NCBI RefSeq assembly: GCF_004343075.1
Contig: NZ_SLXP01000003.1
Location: 310,001 to 374,000 of the forward strand
Direction: 5' to 3'
From: Rhodovulum marinum
GTDB lineage: Bacteria; Pseudomonadota; Alphaproteobacteria; Rhodobacterales; Rhodobacteraceae
Length of the DNA: 64,000 nucleotides
Made by a program: the position numbers and the translations under genes. This document shows positions 18,910 through 27,594 of this stretch, piece by piece; position 1 is the stretch's first letter, and every line of letters starts with the position of its first letter. Below the pieces are notes generated by a model. That model searched no databases and had not been told where the DNA came from. It was given only the letters and a program-made list of their open reading frames with translations.

Positions 18910-18969
18910 GGAAAGCTCCTTGCATGGGGTTGAACCGGCAGGAGCCTAGCCGCGCAACGTCTCAGCCAC

Positions 18970-19020
18970 GCGGCAGCTGCGTGACAGCGTGGTAAACTGC
19001 AGGTTGCAGACTCGTGACAG
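18970..19020 (-). promoter_or_regulatory. PHO-box array (PhoB sites) upstream of phoD
   Basis: Reading the minus strand from 19020 down, seven-base units recur every 11 bases: CTGTCAC (19020-19014), CTGCAAC (19009-19003), AGTTTAC (18998-18992), CTGTCAC (18987-18981) and CTGCCGC (18976-18970). The PhoB consensus is CTGTCAT/C repeated every 11 bases. Two units match perfectly and two others well. The array ends 60 bases before the phoD ATG at 18909, the right place for PhoB to replace a -35 element. Phosphate-starvation control of phoD is a strong inference. Confidence 0.8.
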
Positions 19021-19144
19021 CGACACGCGCGCGATCCGGCGCACGCCATCGCGGCCGGGGGCTGCCGCGCCGCGCGGCACGCGCGGCGCCCGGCCCAACG
19101 GGACGCGGCGGCCCCGCCGCCAAGGACGGGCGGGAGCCGCCCCC

Positions 19145-19372
19145 TTACCCGCCCGGGCGCCGCGCCATCCGCGCGATCTTGATCATCAAAAGCGCCCAGG
19201 GCGCCCCATGCAGGCACAGGTCGAAGATGTCGACCCCGCGCCGCAAGTCGCCTGCCGCCAGCATCTTCAGCTTTTCCCAGACATGCGGTTCCGGCGTGAA
19301 CGGGGCCAGGCCCAGCGTCAGCGCCATGATGACCGCCAGCGACAGCGGCAGCTCGTCCAACAGGCGGGCCAT
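19145..19372 (-). CDS. Small membrane-associated protein of unknown function
   Basis: A 75-residue protein (start MARLLDELPLSLAVIMALTLGLAPF, end LLMIKIARMARRPGG) with an N-terminal hydrophobic segment and a second one near the C-terminus (LHGAPWALLMIKIA). Small proteins of this shape with the phrase PHVWEKLKMLAAGDLRRGVDIFDL are common next to tRNA genes in Rhodobacterales and are sometimes mislabelled RND transporter; no function is known to me. The ATG at 19372 has GGAG at the right distance. It lies just downstream of the tandem tRNA-Asp genes on the same strand. Confidence 0.7.
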   Translation of the reverse strand: MARLLDELPLSLAVIMALTLGLAPFTPEPHVWEKLKMLAAGDLRRGVDIFDLCLHGAPWALLMIKIARMARRPGG

Positions 19373-19403
19373 GCGATCTCCGTCTCGGGCTGTGGGGAAG
19401 GAG

Positions 19404-19480
19404 TGGCGCGGTTGACGGGGCTCGAACCCGCGACCCCCGGCGTGACAGGCCGGTACTCTAACCAACTGAGCTACAACCGC
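19404..19480 (-). tRNA. tRNA-Asp (GTC), copy 1
   Basis: 77 bases including the encoded CCA. The acceptor stem GCGGTTG/CAACCGC, the D-loop region TAGCTCAGTTGGTTAGAG, the anticodon stem CCGGC with loop CTGTCAC (anticodon GTC), and the T-loop GGTTCGAGCCC are all visible. Discriminator base G. Its sequence is identical to the second copy 29 bases away. Confidence 0.97.
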
Positions 19481-19509
19481 GCATTTCGCGGGGCGGATCG
19501 GACGGGCGG

Positions 19510-19586
19510 TGGCGCGGTTGACGGGGCTCGAACCCGCGACCCCCGGCGTGACAGGCCGGTACTCTAACCAACTGAGCTACAACCGC
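19510..19586 (-). tRNA. tRNA-Asp (GTC), copy 2
   Basis: A second 77-base tRNA-Asp gene, identical in sequence to copy 1 and in the same direction. It is the upstream member, so both are likely cut from one precursor. Anticodon GTC in loop CTGTCAC; encoded CCA end. Confidence 0.97.
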
Positions 19587-19787
19587 AGCGCCGTCCGGGC
19601 GCGCCCGGCGTGACGTGGCTTTTAGGCAAGCCCAGAGGCCGCGTCAAGCGCCTCCCGGCGCGAAGTCGAGGATTTCCGATCGCACCGGCCAAAGCCGCCC
19701 CCGCCACCCGGTCCAACCCGCCCCGACCACGCGCCCTGCGGGACCGCCCGCCACCCGCCGGACCGCCCTTCGCCACTTCGGCGCGGC

Positions 19788-21485
19788 TCAGCCGAGAATC
19801 TCGAACCGCTCCACGTCGACCATGCCCCGGTCGGTGATCTTCAACGCCGGGATCACCGGCAGCGCAAGAAAGGCAAGCTGCAGGAACGGTTCCTCCAGCA
19901 CCACGCCCAGCGACCGCGCCGCCGCGCGCAGGTGGTCCAGCCGCGCCTCGACCATCTCGAACGGCTCCAGGCTCATCAGCCCCGCCACCGGCAGCGGCAA
20001 TTCGGCCAGCACCGTGCCCTGCCCCGCCACCACGAACCCGCCCTCGATCTCGCTCAGGCGCGTCGCGGCACGCACCATGTCCTCGTCCGAACTGCCCACC
20101 ACCACGATATTGTGGTGATCGTGACACACGGTCGAGGCGATGGCGCCGTCGGTCATCCCGAATCCACGGACGAATCCCACCGCGATATTGCCGTTGATCC
20201 CGTGGCGCTCCACCACCGCGATCTTGGCCAGATCACGGGCCGGGTCGGCGCGTTTCTCGCCCTCCTCGGGGGCGATCTCCTCGACCAGGTGTTCGGTCAG
20301 GATCTTGCCTTCGAGAATCCCGATCACGTGGGTCTCGGCGGTATTCGACGCCGCCCGGAAACTCTCGGCCGTCAGCGCCGGCGCCCTGACCGACCCACGC
20401 CCCACCGGCGCGATCTCGTCGCGGGCGTCGAAGGCCGCGTCGTCCACGACGCGCCCGCCCGCGATCACCAGTTCCGCCCGGCACTCGGCCAGGTCGCCCA
20501 GCGCCACGATATCGGCCCGCCGCCCGGGCGCCACCAACCCCCGGTCCTTCAGCCCGAACGCCTCGGCCGCCGACAGCGACGCCGCGCGGTAGACTGCCAG
20601 CGGGTCGCTGCCCTGCCCGATCATCCAGCGGATCATGTGATCCAGATGGCCGTATTCGGCGATGTCCAGCGGGTTCCGGTCATCGGTGCACAGGCACATA
20701 TAGGGCGCGGTGCGTTCGCTCAGCAACGGGCGCAGCGCGGCCATGTCCTTGGACACGGACCCCTCGCGGATAAGCACCCGCAACCCCCGCTGCAGCTTTT
20801 CCTTGGCCTCTTCGGCCGAGGTCGCCTCGTGCTCGGTACGGATGCCCGCGGCCACATAGGCGTTCAGATCGCGCCCCGACAGAAGCGGCGCGTGCCCGTC
20901 GACATGGCGACCCCGGAACGCCTCCAGCTTGGCCAGAACGCCCGGATCCCCCGCCAGAACGCCCGGATAGTTCATCATCTCGGCCAAACCGATCACGCGG
21001 GGATGATCCATCAGCCCCGCCAGCTCCTCGGCCCCGATCCGCGCGCCCGCCGTCTCCATCTCGGTCGAGGGCACGCAGGACGACAGGTTCACGCGGATGT
21101 CCATCACCGTGCGGGCCGAGGCTTCCAGGAAATACTCGATCCCCGGCACGCCGATCACGTTGGCGATCTCGTGGGGGTCGCAGATCGCGGTGGTGATCCC
21201 GCGCGGGGCGACGCAGCGGTCAAATTCGAACGGCGTGACCAGCGAGCTTTCGATATGCAGATGCGTGTCGATGAAACCCGGCACCAGCGTCAGCCCGGTC
21301 ACGTCGATCACACGGTCGCCGTCATACGCCGCGCCGATGCCCACGATCGTGTCGCCGCAGATCGCCACGTCGCCCGGGATCGTCTCGCCGGTGACAAGGT
21401 CCAGCACCGCGCCCCCTTTCAGCACCAGGTCGGCGGGCGTCGCGCCGCGCCCCTGCAGGATCAGATCGGAAAGCGGACGGGCCAT
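19788..21485 (-). CDS. ade: Adenine deaminase
   Basis: Amidohydrolase of 565 residues that turns adenine into hypoxanthine and ammonia in purine salvage. The N-terminal beta-sandwich ([32 protein letters not shown]) precedes the metal motif [12 protein letters not shown], the [14 protein letters not shown] segment typical of adenine deaminases, metal aspartate [12 protein letters not shown], and a C-terminal domain with [25 protein letters not shown] sequence (residues about 420-445) and [11 protein letters not shown]. Length and order fit the Ade family. GGAG precedes the ATG at 21485. Cytosolic, single gene between tRNA genes. Confidence 0.93.
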   Translation of the reverse strand: MARPLSDLILQGRGATPADLVLKGGAVLDLVTGETIPGDVAICGDTIVGIGAAYDGDRVIDVTGLTLVPGFIDTHLHIESSLVTPFEFDRCVAPRGITTAICDPHEIANVIGVPGIEYFLEASARTVMDIRVNLSSCVPSTEMETAGARIGAEELAGLMDHPRVIGLAEMMNYPGVLAGDPGVLAKLEAFRGRHVDGHAPLLSGRDLNAYVAAGIRTEHEATSAEEAKEKLQRGLRVLIREGSVSKDMAALRPLLSERTAPYMCLCTDDRNPLDIAEYGHLDHMIRWMIGQGSDPLAVYRAASLSAAEAFGLKDRGLVAPGRRADIVALGDLAECRAELVIAGGRVVDDAAFDARDEIAPVGRGSVRAPALTAESFRAASNTAETHVIGILEGKILTEHLVEEIAPEEGEKRADPARDLAKIAVVERHGINGNIAVGFVRGFGMTDGAIASTVCHDHHNIVVVGSSDEDMVRAATRLSEIEGGFVVAGQGTVLAELPLPVAGLMSLEPFEMVEARLDHLRAAARSLGVVLEEPFLQLAFLALPVIPALKITDRGMVDVERFEILG

Positions 21486-21568
21486 CGGCGACTCCCTCTT
21501 GGCGGTTTCGGCCAGCCTCGCAAGCGTGGATCACGGGATCAAGACGAAGCCGCCCCGCACGGGGGCCA

Positions 21569-21644
21569 TGGTGGGCGATGAGAGACTCGAACTCCCGACA
21601 TCCTCGGTGTAAACGAGGCGCTCTACCAACTGAGCTAATCGCCC
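21569..21644 (-). tRNA. tRNA-Val (TAC)
   Basis: 76 bases with encoded CCA. Acceptor stem GGGCGAT/ATCGCCC, D region TAGCTCAGTTGGTAGAGC, anticodon stem CCTCG with loop TTTACAC (anticodon TAC), T-loop AGTTCGAGT. Discriminator A. Confidence 0.96.
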
Positions 21645-21802
21645 TCGGGCCAGCCTTTAGACCGGGGCGGGGCCGCGCCGCAAGTCCTGCGGCGAAAATT
21701 CCGCCGCCCGTGAACGGGTCATTAACCACTCTCCCTGTTTCCTCATGGATGCCCGATTTCCGCCAGATTGCGCGGAAATCCTGACGGCAGGAGGACGTGC
21801 CC

Positions 21803-22021
21803 ATGGCAATTGCATTCGTTCTGTTTTCGATCCTGACCGGTGGTGTCTCCGCGGGCATGGCCGCGATCGCGTGGGATGCCGGGCTGGTCGGCACGCTTCT
21901 GGCCTATTGGGTGGGTGGCATGGCGGGCGCGATGGCCCTGATCACCCTGGCCGCGCTGCGCCCCGAACCCAGCGCACAGCCCGCCCGCAATCGATCCAAC
22001 GCCTCGCACGCGCCCATTTGA
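21803..22021 (+). CDS. Small two-helix membrane protein, unknown function
   Basis: A 72-residue protein with two hydrophobic segments: AIAFVLFSILTGGVSAGMAAIAW and GTLLAYWVGGMAGAMALITLAAL, then a polar tail (RPEPSAQPARNRSNASHAPI). A strong AGGAGG lies eight bases before the ATG at 21803; a GTG two codons earlier is too close to the ribosome site. It lies between two tRNA-Val genes on the opposite strand. No family recognised; localisation to the inner membrane is inferred. Confidence 0.65.
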   Translation: MAIAFVLFSILTGGVSAGMAAIAWDAGLVGTLLAYWVGGMAGAMALITLAALRPEPSAQPARNRSNASHAPI

Positions 22022-22106
22022 CCCGACAACGCCGCCGCGGCGCGGCCGCAATGGCCACGTGCGTCACCTTCTGGCGATCTCCGGCATTCCCGACACCCGA
22101 AATGCA

Positions 22107-22135
22107 AAAAGGCGCCCCATGGTGGAGCGCCTTTT
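22107..22135 (-). terminator. Intrinsic terminator downstream of tRNA-Val (CAC)
   Basis: Inverted repeat AAAAGGCGC / GCGCCTTTT with an 11-base loop; on the minus strand it runs directly into a T tract. It lies just after the 3' end of the tRNA-Val (CAC) gene and can also stop plus-strand transcription from the small membrane protein gene. Confidence 0.75.
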
Positions 22136-22143
22136 CGGAATTC

Positions 22144-22218
22144 TGGTGGGTGATGAGAGATTCGAACTCCCGACATCTTCGATGTGAACGAAGCGCTCTA
22201 CCACTGAGCTAATCACCC
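22144..22218 (-). tRNA. tRNA-Val (CAC)
   Basis: 75 bases with encoded CCA. Acceptor stem GGGTGAT/ATCACCC, D region TAGCTCAGTGGTAGAGC, anticodon stem CTTCG with loop TTCACAT (anticodon CAC), T-loop AGTTCGAAT. It differs from the nearby tRNA-Val (TAC) at several paired sites, so the two are related but not recent copies. Confidence 0.95.
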
Positions 22219-22619
22219 GTGGCGCGCTTCTTAGCGGTCCTCCGCCGGCTCTGCAAGGGGGCTGATGACGGTTCCGGCATTCGCATCCGACACGGCCGCA
22301 TCCTCGCCGAGTCCCGGCCCCGACAGAGCGCCTGCCATCGGCCTTGACGCCACGCGCCGCGGGCCTTGCCCGGCGGTGCCAGGCACAGGGTCTCCCGCTG
22401 GACAGGGCCTGTACCGCCGCCCCACGGCGCCTTGGTCCTGGAACAGGTCCGCCCCCGCGGGAATCGGTATCCCTGTTCATCTGCCGGCGCCCCCCCGGGT
22501 CATGCGCGACAGGCCTTCGGCGCCCGGGCCCCGCCCCTGGACGCGGCGCAGACCACGACCGCCAAACGCAAAAGGCGCGCCGCAACCGGCGCGCCTTTCC
22601 GAACGCGGCCCCCAGGGGC
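22219..22619. other. Intergenic region between lon and tRNA-Val
   Basis: About 400 bases between the end of lon and the tRNA-Val (CAC) gene. Reading frames here have no recognisable features and I see no gene. The stretch contains the lon terminator at 22571-22598 and must hold the tRNA promoter; no clear -35/-10 pair could be picked by eye. Confidence 0.5.
22571..22598 (-). terminator. Intrinsic terminator of lon
   Basis: Perfect 12-bp stem AAAGGCGCGCCG / CGGCGCGCCTTT with the four-base loop CAAC, 22 bases after the lon stop. The stem ends in a run of T on the minus strand. Confidence 0.8.
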
Positions 22620-25028
22620 TCAGTGCGCGATCTGTCCCGCCGCGTCGCCGGCCGAAGAGGCGGCGGCCTGGGCTGCGGCTTCCTCGGCGGCCTCGTCCCA
22701 ATCGATCGGTTCAGGCACCCGGACCAGCGCATGTTTCAGCACGTCACGGACATTGCCGACGGGGATGATCTTCAGCCCTTCCTTCACGTTGTCGGGGATC
22801 TCGGGCAGGTCCTTCTCGTTCTCTTCGGGGATCAGCACCGTCTTGATGCCCCCACGAAGGGCGGCCAGCAGTTTTTCCTTCAACCCGCCGATCGCCAGGA
22901 CATTGCCGCGCAGGGTCACCTCGCCGGTCATCGCGATATCCTTGCGCACCGGGATGCCGGTCAGCACCGACACGATGGACGTCACCATCGCGATGCCCGC
23001 GGACGGGCCATCCTTGGGCGTGGCGCCTTCGGGCACGTGGACGTGGATGTCCCACTTCTCGAACTTGGGCGGCTTGACCCCGATCTCGGGCGCGATCGAG
23101 CGCACGAAGCTCGACGCCGCGTCGATCGATTCCTTCATCACGTCGCCCAGCTTGCCGGTGGTCTTCATCCGGCCCTTGCCGGGCAGCTTCAGCGCCTCGA
23201 TCGACAGCAGGTCCCCGCCCACCGACGTCCAGGCCAGCCCCGTGACGACGCCCACCTGGTCCTCCTTCTCGGCCAGGCCATAGCGGTACTTCTTGACGCC
23301 CAGGTACTCTTCCAGAACGTCCGGCGTGATCGTGACCTTGTCGGTCTCCTTCTTGATCAGCCGGGTCACCGCCTTGCGGGCCAGCTTGGCGATTTCGCGC
23401 TCCAGGTTCCGCACGCCCGCCTCGCGGGTATAGCGGCGGATCATCTCGGTCAGCGCCTCGGGCGTCAGCTCGAATTCCTTCGCCTTCAACCCGTGGTTCT
23501 TCATCTGCTTGGGCACCAGGTGGCGCACCGCGATCTCGCGCTTCTCGTCCTCGGTGTAACCGGCCAGCGAGATGATCTCCATCCGGTCCAGCAGCGGGCC
23601 GGGCATGTTGTAGGAGTTCGCCGTCGTGATGAACATCACGTTCGACAGGTCGTATTCCACCTCCAGGTAATGGTCGACGAAGGTCCCGTTCTGTTCCGGG
23701 TCCAGCACCTCCAGCATCGCGCTGGCCGGATCGCCCCGGAAATCCTGACCCATCTTGTCGATTTCATCCAGCAGGATCAGCGGGTTGGTCGACTTGGCCT
23801 TCTTCATCGCCTGGATGATCTTGCCCGGCATCGAGCCGATATAGGTGCGCCGGTGGCCCCGGATCTCGGATTCGTCACGCACACCGCCCAGCGAAATGCG
23901 GATGAATTCGCGCCCCGTCGCCCGCGCGACCGACTTGCCCAGCGACGTCTTGCCCACGCCCGGCGGGCCGACAAGGCACAGGATCGGCCCTTTCAGCTTT
24001 CGCGACCGTTGCTGCACGGCCAGGTATTCGACGATCCGTTCCTTGACCTTTTCCAGCCCGAAATGATCCTCGTCCAGAACCGCTTCGGCGCGGGACAGGT
24101 CCTTTTTCACGCGGGTCTTCACGCCCCACGGGATCGACAGCATCCAGTCCAGGTAATTGCGCACGACCGTCGCCTCGGCCGACATCGGCGACATCGACTT
24201 CAGCTTCTTGATCTCGGCCTCGGCCTTTTCCCTGGCCTCTTTCGACAGCTTGGCGGCGGCCACGCGCTCTTCCAGTTCGGCGATCTCGTTCTGGCCCTCG
24301 TCGCCATCGCCCAGTTCGCGCTGGATCGCCTTCATCTGTTCGTTCAGGTAATACTCGCGCTGGGTCCGCTCCATCTGGGATTTGACGCGGGTCTTGATCT
24401 TCTTCTCGACCTGCAGAACGCTCATCTCGCCCTGCATCAGGCCAAAGACCTTTTCCAGCCGCTCGGCGATCACCAGCGTTTCCAGCAGTTCCTGCTTCTG
24501 CGCGACCTCGATGCCCAGGTGCCCCGCGACAAGGTCGGCCAGCTTGTCCGGCGTCCGGGTTTCGGACACCGTGGCCAGCGCCTCTTCGGGGATGTTCTTC
24601 TTGATCTTGGCATAGCGCTCGAATTCCCCCCCGACCGAGCGCAACAGCGCCTCGACCGTGGCCTCGTCGCCCAGTTCCTCGGCCAGCAGGTCGGCGCGCG
24701 CCTCGAAGAAGGAGTCGTTTTCCAGGAACTCGGTGATCCGCACGCGCGTTTTGCCCTCGACCAGGACCTTGACGGTCCCGTCGGGCAGCTTCAGCAGCTG
24801 CAGCACATTGGCCAGCACGCCGGTGCGGTAAATCCCGTCGGTCGTCGGTTCGTCGACCGCGGGGTCGATCTGGGCCGACAACAGTATCTGCTTGTCGTCC
24901 TGCATCACCTCTTCGAGGGCGCGGACGGATTTTTCCCGGCCCACGAACAGCGGCACGATCATGTGGGGAAACACCACGATGTCGCGCAGCGGCAGGACGG
25001 GGAAGGAATGGCTCAGTTGCTCGTTCAT
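22620..25028 (-). CDS. lon: ATP-dependent Lon protease (endopeptidase La)
   Basis: Cytosolic AAA+ serine protease of 802 residues that degrades misfolded and regulatory proteins. N-terminal substrate domain begins [30 protein letters not shown]+ Walker A is [15 protein letters not shown] and Walker [12 protein letters not shown]; the C-terminal protease domain has the catalytic serine in [15 protein letters not shown] and the catalytic lysine in [18 protein letters not shown]. The ATG at 25028 follows GGGAAA; the longer in-frame lead before it is Gly/Pro-rich and unlike Lon. A terminator follows the stop. Expression of lon is usually heat-shock controlled; no clear sigma-32 site was identified. 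Confidence 0.97.
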   Translation of the reverse strand: MNEQLSHSFPVLPLRDIVVFPHMIVPLFVGREKSVRALEEVMQDDKQILLSAQIDPAVDEPTTDGIYRTGVLANVLQLLKLPDGTVKVLVEGKTRVRITEFLENDSFFEARADLLAEELGDEATVEALLRSVGGEFERYAKIKKNIPEEALATVSETRTPDKLADLVAGHLGIEVAQKQELLETLVIAERLEKVFGLMQGEMSVLQVEKKIKTRVKSQMERTQREYYLNEQMKAIQRELGDGDEGQNEIAELEERVAAAKLSKEAREKAEAEIKKLKSMSPMSAEATVVRNYLDWMLSIPWGVKTRVKKDLSRAEAVLDEDHFGLEKVKERIVEYLAVQQRSRKLKGPILCLVGPPGVGKTSLGKSVARATGREFIRISLGGVRDESEIRGHRRTYIGSMPGKIIQAMKKAKSTNPLILLDEIDKMGQDFRGDPASAMLEVLDPEQNGTFVDHYLEVEYDLSNVMFITTANSYNMPGPLLDRMEIISLAGYTEDEKREIAVRHLVPKQMKNHGLKAKEFELTPEALTEMIRRYTREAGVRNLEREIAKLARKAVTRLIKKETDKVTITPDVLEEYLGVKKYRYGLAEKEDQVGVVTGLAWTSVGGDLLSIEALKLPGKGRMKTTGKLGDVMKESIDAASSFVRSIAPEIGVKPPKFEKWDIHVHVPEGATPKDGPSAGIAMVTSIVSVLTGIPVRKDIAMTGEVTLRGNVLAIGGLKEKLLAALRGGIKTVLIPEENEKDLPEIPDNVKEGLKIIPVGNVRDVLKHALVRVPEPIDWDEAAEEAAAQAAASSAGDAAGQIAH

Positions 25029-25191
25029 AAGATTTCCCTGGTCTGGCAAGAGGGCGCCGGCCCCGCTTGGCGGCAGCTCCCGGCCCTCTCCGGTCTGGCC
25101 CAATATCTGGGGTGCGATGCCCCTTATTCAACCAGACCCGTTGCAACTTGGCGACAGCATGCCTGTCCCCCGGGTCCGGTGCAAGCGCACA

Positions 25192-26334
25192 TTAGACGCA
25201 ATTGGGCGGTTTCGCGGCGCCGCTGTCGGGTTCCGCGCCGGCCGCCGTCGCCAACGCCAGCGACGCCATCGGCACCGGCCCGTCCCACAGCGGGCGGTTG
25301 TTCTTGCGGTGGCGCTGCACCAACCGGCGGGCGCGGGCGCGCTCGGCGAAGGGGCGCGCGCGTTGCTGCGGCCCGTCCAGCATCGCGGACAGCACATGCG
25401 CCAGGTCCGGGCCCAGGAACCGGCACGCCTCGGGGCCCAGCCACAGCGATTCCGCCCCCACGCCCTCGGCCAGCAGGATCGCGTGATCGGGCAACAGCAG
25501 ATGGACGAAAACCGTCTCGCCCACGACCGGCGCCTCGCGGATGCCGGGCAACCCCTCTAGCTGCGCCGCGGCGATCAGCACCTCGGCGCTGCCGAACATC
25601 CGCGCCGCGACCGGGCCGCGGATCAGCACCCGGTGCTGGCGCGAAACACGCAGCGGGCATTCGGGCAGCGATCCGGCCAGTGCCCCCGGCCCGATCTCGA
25701 TGGCGCGCAGGCGCCGGTCGGCGATTGCGGCGGCGGCGCCGACGCGCGTCTCGCCCGCCCACAAAACCGGTTCCACGCCGCCATCCAGCGTCAGCACCGT
25801 GTCGCCCGGGCGCAACGTCTCGACCCTGCGGGGGCCCGCCGGGGTCGCAACGCGCGTGCCCGCCACAAAGCAGACCACAAAGCTGATCTCGTCGTCGCTG
25901 TCCCCCGCCGACTCGTCGATGAAGGTGACCGCGCTCATGCTCAGGATCTCGACATCGCCGAATTCCGACGGGTCGACCGCATCCTGCGGCATGAAGAAAT
26001 AGCGCGCGTCGCCACCGCCCTCGGGCGTCGCCTCGATCACGTGCCCGGAATAGGTCACGCCTTCGAAATCGTAGGTGACCTCCCACAGGCCCGTGGTCGC
26101 ATAGGTGGTGCCGTCGATGGTGGCCGGATTGGTGATATCCGTCGTGGCCGTGCCGATGTAGAAGCCCGCCGGATGGGTGATCGTGCCTTCGCTGCCGATA
26201 CCGTCATCGGCGACCTCGGCGGTATGTTCGGTTCCCAGGAAGTCGATCGACATGTTCGGACTGGAGGACGGCCCCAGCACGTCGCCCACCCCGGGCAGGT
26301 CCGCGATTTCCAACAGGTCGTAAAAGGTCGCCAT
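25192..26334 (-). CDS. Hint-domain protein (Hint_2, hedgehog/intein-type self-splicing fold)
   Basis: Protein of 380 residues. Residues 1-150 are acidic and beta-rich (IGTATTDITNPATIDGTTYATTGLWEVTYDFEGV), like the secreted RTX-linked proteins of Rhodobacteraceae. At residue 155 the Hint domain begins with the nucleophile cysteine (VVCFVAGTRVATPAGPRRVETLRPGDTVLT) and includes SRQHRVLI, with the histidine typical of the B motif. Hint domains cleave the peptide bond before the cysteine or transfer the N-terminal part to a nucleophile. The C-terminal tail is Arg-rich. No signal peptide is seen; many relatives are thought to use type I secretion. It lies 10 bases after the Fic gene and is likely cotranscribed. 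Confidence 0.85.
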   Translation of the reverse strand: MATFYDLLEIADLPGVGDVLGPSSSPNMSIDFLGTEHTAEVADDGIGSEGTITHPAGFYIGTATTDITNPATIDGTTYATTGLWEVTYDFEGVTYSGHVIEATPEGGGDARYFFMPQDAVDPSEFGDVEILSMSAVTFIDESAGDSDDEISFVVCFVAGTRVATPAGPRRVETLRPGDTVLTLDGGVEPVLWAGETRVGAAAAIADRRLRAIEIGPGALAGSLPECPLRVSRQHRVLIRGPVAARMFGSAEVLIAAAQLEGLPGIREAPVVGETVFVHLLLPDHAILLAEGVGAESLWLGPEACRFLGPDLAHVLSAMLDGPQQRARPFAERARARRLVQRHRKNNRPLWDGPVPMASLALATAAGAEPDSGAAKPPNCV

Positions 26335-26344
26335 GCCCGACCCC

Positions 26345-26968
26345 TCAGCCCGCCGCCCGCGGGTCGGCGAAATAACGGTCCATGAAACGGTCCATCATCT
26401 GTGGCGCCCGCCGCGCGCCGAGCAGCGACATCGACAGCCCCGCGCCATAGGGCCGGGCGTCCAGCGTCCAGCGCGGCGACAATGGCAGGTCCAGCAGCGC
26501 CGCCCCCCGCCGGAACAGGATGCGCGCCACGCGCCCGTTGCCATCCATATAGGGGTGGATCAGCAGGAATTCGGTGAAGATCGCGACAAGCTCGGCCCGC
26601 GCCCGGTCGGGTGCCGGCAGATCGCCCAGCAACGCCCCGATCCGGTCGGACAGCCGCGCCATCCGGGCCGCCACCGCCTCGGGCGGGCAACCGGCGGTGA
26701 CGATCGGCGCCCCCGGCAGCGGCATGCGCATGGCCACATGTTCGCCCACGCCACGGTACCGGCCCGCGGAACCGGCCTGCGCGCGACCCGCACGCCCCGC
26801 GTTCAAGCCTCGTCCGCCCCGGTATCGCCCCAGCAACCGGTGAAGCGGGCGCGTATCGCACAACAGCGCCACCTGCCCGGCCCGTGGGCGACAGGCCAGC
26901 AACGCCTCGACCCGCGCGGCGGGCAAGCCCTGGTCTGGAACGGCGACAGGCACGAACGGGTTCGACAT
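26345..26968 (-). CDS. Fic/DOC family protein (putative AMP transferase)
   Basis: Protein of 207 residues. The C-terminal half carries the Fic signature HPYMDGNGRVARILFRR (consensus HxFx[D/E]GNGRxxR), with the catalytic histidine and the anion-binding loop intact; Tyr replaces the usual Phe. Fic enzymes transfer AMP or other nucleotide/phosphate groups to Tyr, Ser or Thr of target proteins. I did not see a clear inhibitory (S/T)xxxE(G/N) helix in the N-terminal part, which is Gly/Arg-rich. Small toxin-like and housekeeping Fic proteins cannot be told apart here. The Hint-domain gene follows at 10 bases. Confidence 0.85.
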   Translation of the reverse strand: MSNPFVPVAVPDQGLPAARVEALLACRPRAGQVALLCDTRPLHRLLGRYRGGRGLNAGRAGRAQAGSAGRYRGVGEHVAMRMPLPGAPIVTAGCPPEAVAARMARLSDRIGALLGDLPAPDRARAELVAIFTEFLLIHPYMDGNGRVARILFRRGAALLDLPLSPRWTLDARPYGAGLSMSLLGARRAPQMMDRFMDRYFADPRAAG

Positions 26969-27179
26969 GCCCTTCGGTCTAGGTCAGATCCCGGAACAAA
27001 CGGTTAACCCTGAAAGGCCCGGCACGGGCGTGGTGGCCGGCCGGGCCCGCATCCCCGCACGCGGTGCTTTGCAATCCCGTTCGGTTTGCCGCATGGCGCG
27101 GAATTGGCTATTCTCGAATGATATATGGAATTTTTCCATGGCCACCGCGTTGGCCGGTTTTTTGCAATGGACGAGTTTT

Positions 27180-27572
27180 ATGGCGCAGTTTTTTTTCGCG
27201 GTCGCACTTTTCATGGCGCTTCCCGCATTTGCCGACGAGCCTGCCTTCGCCACCTACGCGATCTCCAGCAGGCATCCCGACGTCCGGGGGGGATATTCAC
27301 TCGGCGGTTATTCGGAAAGCCGGGTGCTGGATTTCCTCAGGCGGGATTGTCGCGGGCCTCTGGGGCTGCTGATCCTTGCGGGCAAGCCCCAACAAAAGGG
27401 CGATTACCTGGTGCAGAATTTCAAGATCGCCTGCCCCGACGGACTGGCGGAACGCTATCCCAGTTCGATGGCCGCGATCACCGTGCGCCGGCAACCCGAC
27501 GGGCGCGACCTGGCCGAGGTATTTACCCTCGACGCGACCGGGCGCATGGTCATGCTCAGGGAATACCGCTAG
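27180..27572 (+). CDS. Small secreted protein of unknown function
   Basis: Protein of about 130 residues starting with a signal peptide (MAQFFFAVALFMALPAFADEP). The mature part has two cysteines (RRDCRGPLGLLIL and FKIACPDGLAERYP), which could pair in the periplasm. The end VFTLDATGRMVMLREYR is basic. I recognise no family. An earlier in-frame ATG (27138) would add a second hydrophobic stretch; the start at 27180 gives a textbook signal peptide. The upstream DNA (27080-27180) is unusually A/T-rich for this window and probably holds its promoter. Confidence 0.6.
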   Translation: MAQFFFAVALFMALPAFADEPAFATYAISSRHPDVRGGYSLGGYSESRVLDFLRRDCRGPLGLLILAGKPQQKGDYLVQNFKIACPDGLAERYPSSMAAITVRRQPDGRDLAEVFTLDATGRMVMLREYR

Positions 27573-27594
27573 CCGCGCCCGCCGCCGCAGCCCG

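Noticed and set aside
19404..22218. tRNA cluster considered as an integration site for a genomic island
   Set aside because: No integrase, no duplicated tRNA 3' end and no change in base composition; the intervening genes are ordinary.
22344..25886. A very long plus-strand frame of 1180 codons opposite lon
   Set aside because: It is rich in His, Arg, Gln and Asp with no domain order, the usual mirror image of a GC-rich gene on the other strand.
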